DNA of 64,000 nucleotides from a bacterium (GCA_030430075.1 JAUIGN010000046.1:1-64000); one strand, 5' to 3'. Shown: positions 36,881 to 46,485, numbered from the stretch's first letter. The notes: generated by a model not told the origin, from the sequence alone. Made by a program: numbers and translations.

Positions 36881-39800
36881 GATGGTCACCTCCTTGCGAC
36901 GATTCGTTCGGCCCGTCCTTCGATTCGCTGTCGGCGCTGCCACCATCGGCGCTGCCACCATTGGCGCTGTGACCGCCGCCGCTGTCGCCATCGGCATGGT
37001 CACCGCCGGCCGACTCTTGGAACGGCGACGTGCCTGCGCCGTCGCCTGCTTCGGCCTGGTCGCCGGTCGCCCCGTCCGCGGCCGAGGCCTGGCCCTCCTC
37101 CCCATCCTCGACCTCGATGGCACCGATTGAGTTCGCCGCGCCGGTCGGCGCGGCGGATGCCGGGCGCGGAGCGACGGTCCGCGCCGCCAGTTGGCGGAAC
37201 CAAACTCTCGCTGCGTACAACGTCACCAGCACCCAGACCAGGATCACCAGCGCCAGTCCGACGGCCAGCCAGGGATCAAGCAACTGCATGGCAAAGGTGG
37301 GGGCGAAAACACCGGTCAATACGACCACGATCACGATGCATCCAAGGGCCAGGAATTTCGCGGCCGCAGACCGCCGGAGGAACATGATCGTGACGACCAG
37401 CAGTCCGCCCAGCAGCGTGGCATTGAGCCCGTTTTCGTTGACCGCCCAGAGGCGCAAACTGCCTTCCGGCGGCGGTGGCGGCCGGAGCGTCGTGAAGGTG
37501 TACAACCGGCCATCGGTGGGAAAATTGCGAAAGCCCGTATTCTCCAGTGTGAGCCCTGCGCTGACCCAGTCCAGGTAGTCATCGTCATCGGTCCGGACCG
37601 GGTAATTCAAGCGGTGGTACCAATGGGCCTGCTCGTACGTCCAGGGACCGTCCACTCCCAGCAATGCCATCGGCTCAGGCAGGTAAACCGACATCACGAC
37701 CATCTGCATGGCGGGCTCGCTCTGCACGGGAGGCTGGTCGGGAAAGACCGGGAAACCCAGGTTGCGATAGTCACCGTCGATCGTATAACGCAGTTCGACC
37801 AGCACCGACGTATCGGGACCGAATTCGGAAAGGGGGATGAATTTCTGATTTTGGTCCCCTGTTTCCAGAGACCGCACGGCACCGTTGATCCGCAACGGGT
37901 CAATGTCAAACTCGGCACCCGCGGGCACTTCGATCGCCAGTCGCTGCACGGCGCTGCGCAGACGATACAAGGCCTGCACGGCAATCTTGTCACTCCGCGT
38001 CACGACGGCGCGCACCATGGCCCGTTCGACGCTGGTCGGCTTGACGGCTTGCAGTTCATACCGCGTGGCGGTGACTGCCAGCTGCCAATCGTCGTGAAAT
38101 TCAAATGCGCGGGCAGCATCGATCCGCGGAGCCCCCGGCATCAGGTCGTGCTGCGGGTCGATGGGCCGCAGATTGACCGCATCGCGGGCGGGCAAGACGT
38201 CCAGTGTCTCCGCCTTGGCGATGACGATCTGCCCCCAAGCGCGATTGACGCCGGCAGGCCGCAGGGCGGGAATCTCGACTTCGGTGCTGCTGCCGACTTG
38301 CAGTTCGTCGACGTTCTGCTGCCAGGTCAGCACAAACTGCGTGTTGCCGAGGAATTCTCCTTCGCCGGCGAAGTTCCACGCCGTGTACCCCTCGGCCACA
38401 TCATCCGGCTGCGGAGCGAGCGGCGCATCCCGGATTCCACCCGTTTCGTTCGTGATTCGGTCGGCCAGATCTGCCGGGACATCGATCCGCAGGTCCGCCA
38501 CACCGCTGTATCGAATGTCGTAGAAGAAGTGGGCTGAATACTTGACGACCCCGGATTCGACATGCACGGTCAACAACTGCCTGGCCGTCACATGCGGGCG
38601 CCGCCGTTCAACCGCCAACGTCAACTCGACCGCCTCATCGGCATGCGCCAGGGCAAGCACTTCGCGGAGCCCGGCGAGCCGTTCTCCACGCGCGAACTGG
38701 CCCTGCTGGCGGGCTTCGGCGAACGAGACGGTCCGCACGCCGGCCAGATCCGTCGGATTGACACGCAGGCTCTCCGGAGCGTAAACCACCACGCCCCCCT
38801 GAAGCTGTTCGACGTCGGTCGCCACACGGGGGATCGGCAGCTCGATCGCGGCCGGTTCATCTGCCGGCGTCTGCAGGTTCGCGTCCTCGAGGGGGCGTTC
38901 GAGCGTCACCAGGACACCAACGTTGCCGATCGCCTTCTGTGAGAGGTTGAGCTTCAAACGTCTGTTGTCGTCGCCCTCCAATTGATGGCTATCAACGACC
39001 ACCGGCGTCGCCCCTCCCCGGTCGTCCCCTTGAACGCGGCGGACACTGAACCCGGGCGGCAAGTCGAACTCCAATTGGAACAGGCCGGCCTGTTCAATGG
39101 TGAGCCTCGCCAGCAGATCCACCGTCATCTTCTGAGGTTCCAGAAACACCTCCACGTACTGGACCGCGCGGACCCGAGGCTCGACCTTTTCAACATGCAG
39201 CACCAATTCGAAGGGCAGCATGGAATATCGGTAGGCGGCCAGCCATTGCTGGTTGCGTAGCGATGGCGGGAGTTCTGCGGCATCCAGTTGGGCCAGGCCA
39301 GTGCGGCTGGCGGCCTCGCCTTGCAACTCGCTCATCACCCGGGCCACCACGATGCCTTGCTGGCGGGCGACATTCAATGCCTCGACCGTCGGCACGGGCA
39401 GGTCCAGCATGGCGACCTCGGTCACAAACCGTTCCAGCTCGATGGTCACCTGTTGCCGGCCCCGTGCCGGCTGAAACAGTTCGACGGTGATCGTTTGAAA
39501 CTCGTCCGCCTCGTCCGCCGCAACGTCCCACTTGCGAACATTGGGATCGAAAACCCCCGTCACTTTGTGTTCGGCAGGGACGCGAACCTGCAGTTGCGTC
39601 AGTTCGGCGCGGCTAATGTCGTAGGCCAGCCGCGTGCGGGTGCGGATCGCTCCCTCGTCGATCGTCACCTCTTGCTCTGCCTGGACCGTCGCCAGGGCGT
39701 CCAACCCGCTGGCCCCTTCGGCCTTGGGTGTCCAGTCCACGCGGACCGTGGGAGCTGCGCCGACAAAGGCCTGCACGACCGTTTCTGCGACCGCTGCCTC

Positions 39801-40559
39801 CCCTTCGGCGGGCGGCTCCGGCGGCACCTCGGTGGCGGCGATCAACGGGACCACGTTGACCTTTACCCCCTGTTGTGGAATCCGAATCTGCCACCGGTTG
39901 ATCGACGCCTGAGGCGCGTCAAAGGTTACCCGGTTCTGGCCCGGGGTCTTGGCGTAAGCTTTGGCGTAGTCCAACTCCAATTCGACCCGGCCCGGCTCCG
40001 GCGACTTGTGGTGCACCAACAACTGGTAGCCCGTCTGGGGATCGAAGGTCACGTGGGCCGGTTCGCCGGCGACCCGAGCTGAACGGATTGCAGCTTGGCG
40101 CAAGCGCAACGGCACATGGTGCCATCCTGGGCTTAACAATTCGATCGTGAGGGTCGCCGAGACCGTCACGACGTCGTTTTCGACGGTCGCTTCGTTGCGA
40201 ATCTCGGCAATCAAGGCACCGACCGGCGGCTGAGCCTCGGGCGGCTCGGCCTGATTCGCTCGGGCTTGTTTCCAGAGTGCTTGGAACTTCTCGTAGGGAA
40301 GAAAGACGCCCCGCCCCTGCTTCTCGAAGACTTCCCGTAACTTGTTGTACGGAATGTAGATACTCTGCTCGCGCAGAGCCGGCAGCGAGTCTTCCTCGGC
40401 GTCCGCAGCATCGGCCGGCCGCTCGCCGCTCGCGTCGTCCTCGGCAGCGGCAGCGGCAGCTGGCGGCTGGCTCGTCTCCGGGTTGTCCTGGGCGACCAGA
40501 CGGCCGGTCGGCACCAACAAGAGACCGGCCAAGATGGCAAGTGAGCTGAGCAATCGCAT
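36873..40559 (-). CDS. Large envelope protein, single-copy paralog
   Basis: This 1228-residue protein starts at ATG 40559 with a signal peptide (MRLLSSLAILAGLLLVPTGR, LVAQ) and an acidic Ala-rich linker. The shared module begins QSIYIPYNKLREVFEKQGRG, VFLPYEKFQALWKQA, and beta-rich repeats follow. Three membrane helices come at about 1050-1145 (LNATLLGGLLVVTIMFL, FLALGCIVIVVVLTGVF, WLAVGLALVILVWVLVTLYA). The tail is Gly/Ser/Asp-rich and ends in GGDHHA. It is homologous along its length to each half of the next gene, and its stop overlaps that gene's start, so the two form an operon. Most of the protein should sit outside the cytoplasm, anchored at its C-terminal end. I do not recognise the family and assign no function. 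Confidence 0.82.
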   Translation of the reverse strand: MRLLSSLAILAGLLLVPTGRLVAQDNPETSQPPAAAAAAEDDASGERPADAADAEEDSLPALREQSIYIPYNKLREVFEKQGRGVFLPYEKFQALWKQARANQAEPPEAQPPVGALIAEIRNEATVENDVVTVSATLTIELLSPGWHHVPLRLRQAAIRSARVAGEPAHVTFDPQTGYQLLVHHKSPEPGRVELELDYAKAYAKTPGQNRVTFDAPQASINRWQIRIPQQGVKVNVVPLIAATEVPPEPPAEGEAAVAETVVQAFVGAAPTVRVDWTPKAEGASGLDALATVQAEQEVTIDEGAIRTRTRLAYDISRAELTQLQVRVPAEHKVTGVFDPNVRKWDVAADEADEFQTITVELFQPARGRQQVTIELERFVTEVAMLDLPVPTVEALNVARQQGIVVARVMSELQGEAASRTGLAQLDAAELPPSLRNQQWLAAYRYSMLPFELVLHVEKVEPRVRAVQYVEVFLEPQKMTVDLLARLTIEQAGLFQLEFDLPPGFSVRRVQGDDRGGATPVVVDSHQLEGDDNRRLKLNLSQKAIGNVGVLVTLERPLEDANLQTPADEPAAIELPIPRVATDVEQLQGGVVVYAPESLRVNPTDLAGVRTVSFAEARQQGQFARGERLAGLREVLALAHADEAVELTLAVERRRPHVTARQLLTVHVESGVVKYSAHFFYDIRYSGVADLRIDVPADLADRITNETGGIRDAPLAPQPDDVAEGYTAWNFAGEGEFLGNTQFVLTWQQNVDELQVGSSTEVEIPALRPAGVNRAWGQIVIAKAETLDVLPARDAVNLRPIDPQHDLMPGAPRIDAARAFEFHDDWQLAVTATRYELQAVKPTSVERAMVRAVVTRSDKIAVQALYRLRSAVQRLAIEVPAGAEFDIDPLRINGAVRSLETGDQNQKFIPLSEFGPDTSVLVELRYTIDGDYRNLGFPVFPDQPPVQSEPAMQMVVMSVYLPEPMALLGVDGPWTYEQAHWYHRLNYPVRTDDDDYLDWVSAGLTLENTGFRNFPTDGRLYTFTTLRPPPPPEGSLRLWAVNENGLNATLLGGLLVVTIMFLRRSAAAKFLALGCIVIVVVLTGVFAPTFAMQLLDPWLAVGLALVILVWVLVTLYAARVWFRQLAARTVAPRPASAAPTGAANSIGAIEVEDGEEGQASAADGATGDQAEAGDGAGTSPFQESAGGDHADGDSGGGHSANGGSADGGSADSESKDGPNESSQGGDHHA

Positions 40560-40863
40560 GCGTTGATCCTCGTCTGGAGTCTCGGGCCGTACCGGCACCG
40601 CCGCCGCAGATGGCGATGCCCGCCGCAGCCCCACCGATCGGTTCCCCTGGGGTCGAGCACCCGGCGCGCATCGGTTGCGTCGCGTGCCACATCAAGTAGG
40701 ACGACGCAGGGGTTTATTTTGTTTTGCCGAGTGCCGGGAATCGACAACCTTTTTGGCATGTCGGTCGACCGACCTGTCGCTTGACCTGGGCAATTCCGGC
40801 TGGCAAACTGCTCGCTCACCACCGCGCACTCTCACCCAATACAGCCCCCAGCGGAATTCTCTC
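40560..40863. other. Divergent intergenic region
   Basis: It lies between the minus-strand giant-protein operon and the plus-strand aldolase gene and must contain both promoters. No gene or strong promoter box is evident. Confidence 0.4.
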
Positions 40864-41637
40864 ATGCCCACCTCATTCAAACAGATGCTGGCCGAACAAC
40901 AACTGGTACGCGTGTTTGCGCTGGGTCGAGTCGTTCATCCCATCCTAATCGAGATGTTCGGGTTGGCTGGCGGATACCACGGATTCTGGCTGGATTGCGA
41001 ACACAGCAACTTGACGACCGACCAGTTGGTGACGGCCGGACTGGCAGCTCGGGCGAATGCCTTCGACTGTTTCGCCAGGATTCCACCGACTGGATACTGG
41101 CAAGTCACCCAGTGCCTCGAGACCGGCATGGGCGGCGTGATGGCCGCCCAGATTCACTCGGCCGACCATGCCGAAGAGTTTGTCAAATGGACGAAGTTCT
41201 CTCCGCGGGGCACGCGGGGCATGAATGTGGGAGGACGCGACGGCAACTACTCGCACCGCCCGCCGGCGGAGTTTGTCGAGCAGACCAATCGCGAACAATT
41301 CGTAGCGATCCAGATCGAAACCCTGGGAGCGCTCGAAGACGCCGACGCGATCGCCGCCATCGACGGCGTCGATCTGCTGTTCGTCGGTCCCGCCGATCTC
41401 TCGCTCTGCCTGGGTGTGGTGGGCGAATTTCACCACGATAAACTGTGGGACGGCATCGAACGGGTCGCGGCCGCATGCCGCAACCACGGTAAAGCTTGGG
41501 GCGCCGTTACTCCCAACCCCGAGTTTGCCGACCGGGCAATCGAATTGGGATGCCTGATGCCGACCTTCGGCAACGATGTCCTCACGCTGCGCCGTGGCGT
41601 CGACGCGCTCAAGTCGGCCTTCGGTCGCCATTTCTAG
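40864..41637 (+). CDS. HpcH/HpaI-family aldolase/citrate lyase
   Basis: This 257-residue cytosolic TIM-barrel enzyme belongs to the class II (metal-dependent) pyruvate aldolase family that cleaves or forms 2-keto-3-deoxy acids. Family signatures are GYHGFWLDCEHSNLTTDQL near the N-terminus, the ARIPP arginine loop, FSPRGTRGMNVGGRDG, the metal-binding glutamate in VAIQIETLGALEDADAIA, and LLFVGPADLSLCLG, whose Asp is the second metal ligand. ATG 40864 is chosen because the fold begins there; upstream in-frame codons give no family residues. It stands alone, so the substrate (a sugar acid or aromatic degradation product) cannot be chosen. Confidence 0.87.
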   Translation: MPTSFKQMLAEQQLVRVFALGRVVHPILIEMFGLAGGYHGFWLDCEHSNLTTDQLVTAGLAARANAFDCFARIPPTGYWQVTQCLETGMGGVMAAQIHSADHAEEFVKWTKFSPRGTRGMNVGGRDGNYSHRPPAEFVEQTNREQFVAIQIETLGALEDADAIAAIDGVDLLFVGPADLSLCLGVVGEFHHDKLWDGIERVAAACRNHGKAWGAVTPNPEFADRAIELGCLMPTFGNDVLTLRRGVDALKSAFGRHF

Positions 41638-41768
41638 CGATGCCAGCCGTCCGACCCATCGCCCGGGCCAGGCATCCGCAACGTTCCCGCGAGCGTTGTT
41701 AAGAAACAACGGCCTGCGAAATCCGATTGCACGGGATGACGGCTAGGGAGGCAGCGAACGACGGAATG

Positions 41769-41783
41769 TCATGCAAAGCATGA
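41769..41783. repeat. Palindrome family TCATGC-NNN-GCATGA, copy 3
   Basis: TCATGC AAA GCATGA, flanked by GGAATG and TCTACGG, as in the other copies. It lies between the aldolase gene and the end of the minus-strand secreted protein gene. Confidence 0.7.
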
Positions 41784-41847
41784 TCTACGGAAGTGCGGAA
41801 TCTGGAAGTGAAGGATTGAATCCGGATGATGCATCAGCCGTTGGGCG

Positions 41848-43722
41848 TTAGCCCCGGTTGAAAGGCTGTCCCAGCGACGGCCGATTGGCGTAGCGACGCA
41901 TTTTCAGCACCAACCGCGAACCGGCCCCCGGAGCCAGCCGCACCAGCAGCCGATTGCCGTGCAGCTTGGCGTGATCGACCTCGGGGCTTGCGACGGCGAT
42001 AAACTGGTGCTCCCCGTAGCCACCCGCCTGCACGATCACCTCGCGCGCCTGCAGCGGGTTGACGTTCACCAGGGTCACGCCAACTTCGTCATCCGTCAGC
42101 CGATCAACCAGGGCGGCCACATCGTCGGGCATTCCAGCGCGGCGTTTGGCGGGATCGAAATAACGTAAGCGGCATTGCAGCACATTCCCTTGATGCCCCG
42201 GGTGCATTCCGCCCCACATCAAGTGCACCAACGATCGGACGCTGGCCGGATTCAGATGCATTGGGTCGTCGGCCAGCCGAGTATCGGGGGTCGTCGTGTC
42301 CGCGCGAATGCTGGCGACACGATCCCGGATACGGTCCAGATCGCCGAGGAGCGCGCGTTGCGGATAGTCGGGATCCTGCCCTTGCAGGTAGCGAACCCAC
42401 TGCAGGCTTGACGGGGAGGTTGGACGTCGCGGCGGTTCCGCCCGGGTCCCGCCGCCGCTGGGCAGCAGTCTGGCAAGGTCCGCCTGGCGCATCGACAAGT
42501 ACCAGATTTCCAGCGCACCATGCTGGTATCTGGCGGGCTGAAAATCGTACCACCCCTGGTCGCCGAACATGCGGGGATAGCACATCCGGCCCCCGATCTC
42601 CTTGCCTCCCGCATTGACTCGGTCAATCTGCCGGCGCCAGGCGTCCAGGTAGACGTCATCCCCGGTGAGCAGGAATGCATTGACGAATCCGATCAGTCCC
42701 CAGTGGTGGGTATTGCGGTGCGCCAGGCTGCCGTCCTGGGGCACTTCGACCGTGAAGCCCCACCCGTAGACGCCGCCATACCATCGTCCTTCCTCGGCGC
42801 CGCCGATCCGACCGTCCAACCCGATCTTCGTCGGAATGAGGTCATCGTTGGCGGCCATCCGCTGCCGCCAGGCATCGACGTACTCCAGCAGCCACCGGCG
42901 GTATTTCGTTTCGCCGGTCAGCATGTAAGCGTTCAGTGCCAACGACGTCGCGGCCAGGTTTTGCGGATGGTCACCCACAATGTCCGTATAGTCTTTGAAA
43001 TGCGCCAGCATCTGCTCGTAACTCTCCTCGCCGTGACCAAGGCGAAAGCGGTGCTTGACCTCGATCGGGTCGCCGGCCCAGTCCAAGGCGGTCGCGGGCC
43101 GCAGCAACGGACCTCGACTGCCGTTGAAAAGACTGCGTATGATCTTGTGCTCGGCGTCATAGTTGGGGGCCCCCGGGTCTTCGTTCAAATAAAATCCGGC
43201 GAAGCGACGAACCCGCTTTTCAAAATCCAGATCAAGGGGATCCGACAGGCCCTGCAAGTTGAAGACGGTAAGGCCTTCTCCGTTGTGCACCCAGTCGAAG
43301 GAGGTCGGAAACTCCTTGTAGTACATGCCGTCGCGGGCCAGCGGGACTTCGGTCGTCTTGGCTTGCGTGTACTGCCGGAGGTGCCCCTCCCAAGCACGCT
43401 TGTAAAGCTTCAGTACGTCGTTCGAGCCGCCCAGCGCATGTAGCAGGGGCCAGTCGTTACAGTTCTCGATGGCGTCATCGGGCCCGTCATCGCCCCCCCA
43501 CCGCTCGACGCATTCGAGATATCCCCGTTCGTCAAAGTACCGCTGATAGAACTCGGCACAGGCCGCGCCGTTGGACGCCAGCAATTGCCGCTCGAGCAAC
43601 GCCCAATAGGGCGGCGGCAGACGCGTGCCGATGTCGATCCGATCGATCTCTGCCGCGGCCTGCCGGCTGCCGATCAGGAAGAAGATGACGAGTGCGTACG
43701 CGGCGGGACGGACACGGGGCAT
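41848..43722 (-). CDS. Secreted protein of unknown function
   Basis: This 624-residue protein has a signal peptide (YALVIFFLIGSRQAAAE). The body is rich in Trp and Tyr, with repeated helical stretches (LAATSLALNAYMLTGETKYR, WLLEYVDAWRQRMA, then NTHHWGLIGFVNAFLLTGDD, VYLDAWRRQIDRVN). This pattern suggests an alpha/alpha-toroid like those of glycan-acting lyases and glycoside hydrolases of the six-hairpin type. The last 90 residues look beta-rich (GVTLVNVNPLQAREVIVQAG). No catalytic motif is recognisable, so enzymatic activity is only a suggestion. The final codons FNRG and the stop overlap a GGGGCTAACGCCC motif, which may be a dispersed intergenic repeat. Upstream a GC-rich simple repeat separates it from the ferredoxin gene. 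Confidence 0.7.
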   Translation of the reverse strand: MPRVRPAAYALVIFFLIGSRQAAAEIDRIDIGTRLPPPYWALLERQLLASNGAACAEFYQRYFDERGYLECVERWGGDDGPDDAIENCNDWPLLHALGGSNDVLKLYKRAWEGHLRQYTQAKTTEVPLARDGMYYKEFPTSFDWVHNGEGLTVFNLQGLSDPLDLDFEKRVRRFAGFYLNEDPGAPNYDAEHKIIRSLFNGSRGPLLRPATALDWAGDPIEVKHRFRLGHGEESYEQMLAHFKDYTDIVGDHPQNLAATSLALNAYMLTGETKYRRWLLEYVDAWRQRMAANDDLIPTKIGLDGRIGGAEEGRWYGGVYGWGFTVEVPQDGSLAHRNTHHWGLIGFVNAFLLTGDDVYLDAWRRQIDRVNAGGKEIGGRMCYPRMFGDQGWYDFQPARYQHGALEIWYLSMRQADLARLLPSGGGTRAEPPRRPTSPSSLQWVRYLQGQDPDYPQRALLGDLDRIRDRVASIRADTTTPDTRLADDPMHLNPASVRSLVHLMWGGMHPGHQGNVLQCRLRYFDPAKRRAGMPDDVAALVDRLTDDEVGVTLVNVNPLQAREVIVQAGGYGEHQFIAVASPEVDHAKLHGNRLLVRLAPGAGSRLVLKMRRYANRPSLGQPFNRG

Positions 43723-44025
43723 GGGGCGACCTCCAGGATTCGGGACGCCGCCATTGTAGTCCGGTTACGACACGAATTCGCCTGCCTGGCGACTCGGTCG
43801 AGGCACCGTGCCAAGGAGAACGCGGCCCGGCACCGGAACCGGCATCGCCACCGGCATCGGCATCGCCACCGCCACCGGCACCGGGACCGGGACGCGCGGC
43901 GCCAACGTCAGAACCGGTCCGCATCGGCAGCCGGTTCGAAACGAAAACGCCCACGGCGGTCAAATCCGTGGGCGTTCTCGATAAACAAAGTCGCGGGTTC
44001 GGAGTGTTTCCGATCGCGTGTCGCA
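43723..44025. other. Intergenic region with simple repeats and ferredoxin terminator
   Basis: No gene is seen. It holds 6-base repeats at 43831-43892 (CACCGG, CATCGG and CACCGC alternate about ten times) and the terminator hairpin after the ferredoxin gene. Confidence 0.5.
43940..43976 (-). terminator. Intrinsic terminator of the ferredoxin gene
   Basis: AACGCCCACGG (43946-43956) pairs perfectly with CCGTGGGCGTT (43966-43976) over a 9-base loop. Read on the minus strand, TTCGTTTCG follows the stem. It lies 50 bases past the ferredoxin stop. Confidence 0.75.
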
Positions 44026-44304
44026 TCAGTCGTCGACGAGCGGTTCTTTCTTTTCGGTGATCACGGGCGTCTCGAGGCACAGTTCGGCATTCAGCTCCGT
44101 GAAAGCGGCCCATTCTTCAGGCAGGTTGTCTTCGTGGAAGATCGCTTCCACGGGACATTCGGGCACGCAAGCTTCGCAGTCAATGCACTCTTCTGGGTGA
44201 ATGTAGAGCATCTGCTCGCCTTCGTAGAAGCACTCTACCGGGCAGACGACGACGCAATCCGTATACTTGCACCCAAAGCAGGGCTGCGCAACAACATGAG
44301 TCAT
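44026..44304 (-). CDS. fdxA: Seven-iron ferredoxin (FdxA/FdI type)
   Basis: This 92-residue cytosolic electron carrier has one [3Fe-4S] and one [4Fe-4S] cluster. [20 protein letters not shown] supplies the cysteines of the N-terminal half, including the free cysteine known from Azotobacter FdI, and [17 protein letters not shown] supplies the second cluster. The sequence after the clusters ([19 protein letters not shown]) also follows FdI, but the C-terminal extension of about 25 residues typical of Azotobacter FdI is absent, giving a short form. ATG 44304 has GGAGA close upstream. A good promoter and an intrinsic terminator frame it as a single-gene unit. The redox partner is unknown. Confidence 0.95.
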   Translation of the reverse strand: MTHVVAQPCFGCKYTDCVVVCPVECFYEGEQMLYIHPEECIDCEACVPECPVEAIFHEDNLPEEWAAFTELNAELCLETPVITEKKEPLVDD

Positions 44305-44349
44305 GAGAGAATCTCTCCTTCGGAAATCAGACTTGGAGAACTTGTTTGT

Positions 44350-44377
44350 GTTATATCGGCCAAAATGGAACTGTCAA
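44350..44377 (-). promoter_or_regulatory. Strong candidate promoter of the ferredoxin gene
   Basis: On the minus strand TTGACA (44377-44372) and TATAAC (44355-44350) are spaced by 16 bases, the best sigma-70-like match in the window. The start codon lies about 45 bases downstream. Confidence 0.65.
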
Positions 44378-44688
44378 CGATGTTAAAGCGTCGATTCTTT
44401 GGGGTTTCATCCAATCCGAGCCGGGCCAGCCGGGCAGCTCGGTAGGCCTGTTGGCAAGCGACAAGTCATTACCATTGAACGACTTTCGCTTTTCACTTCC
44501 GACGCCGGCGAATGCTACAGCCGGAAGATGAGGGTGTCAACCGCGCCCGCTCTGGCGCTGAGGATCAGACTTGCTTCACATTCCGAGCGTATCTAAAATC
44601 AGTAGTGGCTTGAGGTTTTGTCCACCCCAGCCAGTCGCCAGTGGTCTCTGGATTCATCACACGGCAGGCGGGATGTAGGTATCTGCCA
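44378..44688. other. Intergenic region before the third ECF sigma gene
   Basis: No gene is seen between the ferredoxin promoter and the sigma factor start. The sequence is moderately AT-rich on the left, with no repeat or RNA structure that I can support. Confidence 0.35.
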
Positions 44689-45261
44689 GTGGCACTCTCC
44701 GAAATCGACCGTACGCTTCTGCAACGATGCGTGGCTCGCAAGCCACGGGCCTGGGAGGACTTTGTCGAGCGGTTCCTGGGGCTGGTCGTGCATGTCATCC
44801 GCCACAGTGCCCAATGCCGCTCGATCCGATTGAGCCAATCGGATGTGGACGACCTGGCGGCGGAGTCTTTTATGGCGCTGATCGCGGACGATTTTGCCGT
44901 CTTGCGACGATTTCGGGGGGAAAGCAGTCTGGCGACGTACCTCACGGTAATCACCCGCCGCGTCGTCGTCCGGGAACTCTTGAAGCACAAGAAATCGGCC
45001 AGCTTGCACGAGTTATCCGAGGCAACGGCGCCGGCCGCCAATGCGCCGTCTCCGGAAGAGCGAATCAGTAACCGCGACGAAGTGGAGCGGTTGCTCCGCC
45101 ACCTCCACGGCGCGGAGGCCGACGTTGTGCGGCTCTATCACCTGGAAGGCAAGACCTACCGGGAAATCAGCGATCGCATGGGTATGCCGGAGAACAGCAT
45201 CGGCCCGACATTGAGCCGTGCTCGGCAGAAGATCCGGGAAGCCGGCTCCAACGGCGGTTGA
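44689..45261 (+). CDS. ECF-type sigma factor, orphan
   Basis: This 190-residue sigma factor has region 2 (LSQSDVDDLAAESFMALIAD, then FRGESSLATYLTVITRRVVV) and region 4 (LHGAEADVVRLYHLEGKTYR, EISDRMGMPENSIGPTLSRA). The start is uncertain: GTG 44689 fits the family length; GTG 44641 would add 16 residues. There is no anti-sigma or kinase neighbour; the next gene, on the other strand, encodes a lipoprotein. The PENSIGPTLSRARQKIR end is a clean helix-turn-helix, so the protein should be functional. Confidence 0.85.
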   Translation: MALSEIDRTLLQRCVARKPRAWEDFVERFLGLVVHVIRHSAQCRSIRLSQSDVDDLAAESFMALIADDFAVLRRFRGESSLATYLTVITRRVVVRELLKHKKSASLHELSEATAPAANAPSPEERISNRDEVERLLRHLHGAEADVVRLYHLEGKTYREISDRMGMPENSIGPTLSRARQKIREAGSNGG

Positions 45262-45376
45262 ATGCGGCAGTCGACGGCCCGATGTGCGTGCCTGCAGAGA
45301 CTGCGTGCCTGCCGAGACGTTGCCTGGTCGAGCCTGCCGCCCCCCCGAGTAACATGCCGGGCATTTCGGCCCGCTT

Positions 45377-46339
45377 TCAGCGAACGGGCGAATACCCTCG
45401 GTAGTCCGGGCGAAATCCGGATCGCCGTTGCGGCTGGTACATCGGCGGGGACGGCGATTCGTTGACCGGCATTCCCAATGACGGGCCTCCCATCTGACCT
45501 TGGTTGAGCCGCGACAAGTCGATCGGCGGCTGGCCCGTCACGTCCGGTAGCGACCAGGTGTCGAGTGGATCTTCGACGGGCCGATTGATGGTGTAGGTGC
45601 CGATCTCGATCTGTACGGTCAGGTTCGATTCCGGCACGCGGACCTCCACTCGGTGCGGCAGCGAGACCGCGTGCTCGGGGTAGTAGCGATGATTGGTGGC
45701 AACGGCGGAGACGAGCGGCCGATTTGTGGCATCGGTCAAGTGCTGTTCCAGAATCCAGCCATAGGTCGGCTCGATCACCAACGTCCGCGTGACTTCGCCC
45801 CGGCGACCGGGAAGTCGCGACCGCACCTCGTATTGCCCATCCGGCCGTTGATAGGGACCTTCGTGAATCACCTCCGGATTCAGATGAACCAGGCCGAGCG
45901 ATTCGATGATCCACTCCGGTTCAATCGGCATCAGTTGCTGTGCCGCCGAATTGGCAAACTGGTCATGGCGGGCGAAGGCGACCGACGGCTGCCCGCTGCT
46001 CTTGAGCCAGAACCAGAAGACCTCGTCGTTACTTCCCAAGTCCAGTTCGGGCCCGAACAGTTTGGCCCGCAGGCGCAGGCGACGAGGAATTTCCACCGTC
46101 AGTCGAGCTCGCAGGGAAGGATAACCGGGAGTCGAGACGGCCGCCGTCTCCGAATGCAGCGTGTGGACTCGTTCCGTATTGGCGTTAATCGTCTGCATCA
46201 CCTGCGGCAGCGAGGGCGCACTGGAAAAGGCGACGGGGGCGAGCGGCTCGGCGGGGCGCGTCGCGTAATTGAGCATACCGCACCCCGTATTGAGGAGCCC
46301 GGCCAGGGCCAGTAACCAGAGCTGAAGGGTTCGATTCAA
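45377..46339 (-). CDS. Outer-membrane-type lipoprotein, LolA/LolB-like beta fold
   Basis: This 320-residue protein starts at a TTG codon (46339) with AAGGAA well placed upstream. A lipoprotein signal peptide ends in LLNTGC, so Cys20 would be lipidated. The body (TERVHTLHSETAAVSTPGYP, then LTVEIPRRLRLRAKLFGPEL, then GSNDEVFWFWLKSSGQPSVA) resembles the half-barrel of LolA/LolB-like and DUF4292-type proteins. A Pro-rich tail follows (MYQPQRRSGFRPDYRGYSPV). It probably sits at the outer membrane facing the periplasm. It lies tail to tail with the orphan sigma factor. The family is inferred from pattern only. Confidence 0.72.
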   Translation of the reverse strand: MNRTLQLWLLALAGLLNTGCGMLNYATRPAEPLAPVAFSSAPSLPQVMQTINANTERVHTLHSETAAVSTPGYPSLRARLTVEIPRRLRLRAKLFGPELDLGSNDEVFWFWLKSSGQPSVAFARHDQFANSAAQQLMPIEPEWIIESLGLVHLNPEVIHEGPYQRPDGQYEVRSRLPGRRGEVTRTLVIEPTYGWILEQHLTDATNRPLVSAVATNHRYYPEHAVSLPHRVEVRVPESNLTVQIEIGTYTINRPVEDPLDTWSLPDVTGQPPIDLSRLNQGQMGGPSLGMPVNESPSPPMYQPQRRSGFRPDYRGYSPVR

Positions 46340-46485
46340 ATCAGCTTCCTTGCCGAATGAATGTTGGCTTTGCGGCGACCGCCGGGTCGCTGCACGACGC
46401 TCGGGCCGATGATTTTGCTTGGGCCGATGAATTTATGAGACCGATGAATTTCTCAAACCGAAGATTTCTGCGACGGAACTTCCTG
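46340..46485. other. Upstream region of the lipoprotein gene
   Basis: Contains the lipoprotein gene leader and an imperfect repeat GGGCCGATGA-TTT near 46405-46433 (ATGATTTTGCTTGGGCCGATG, AATTT). No gene is seen. Confidence 0.3.
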
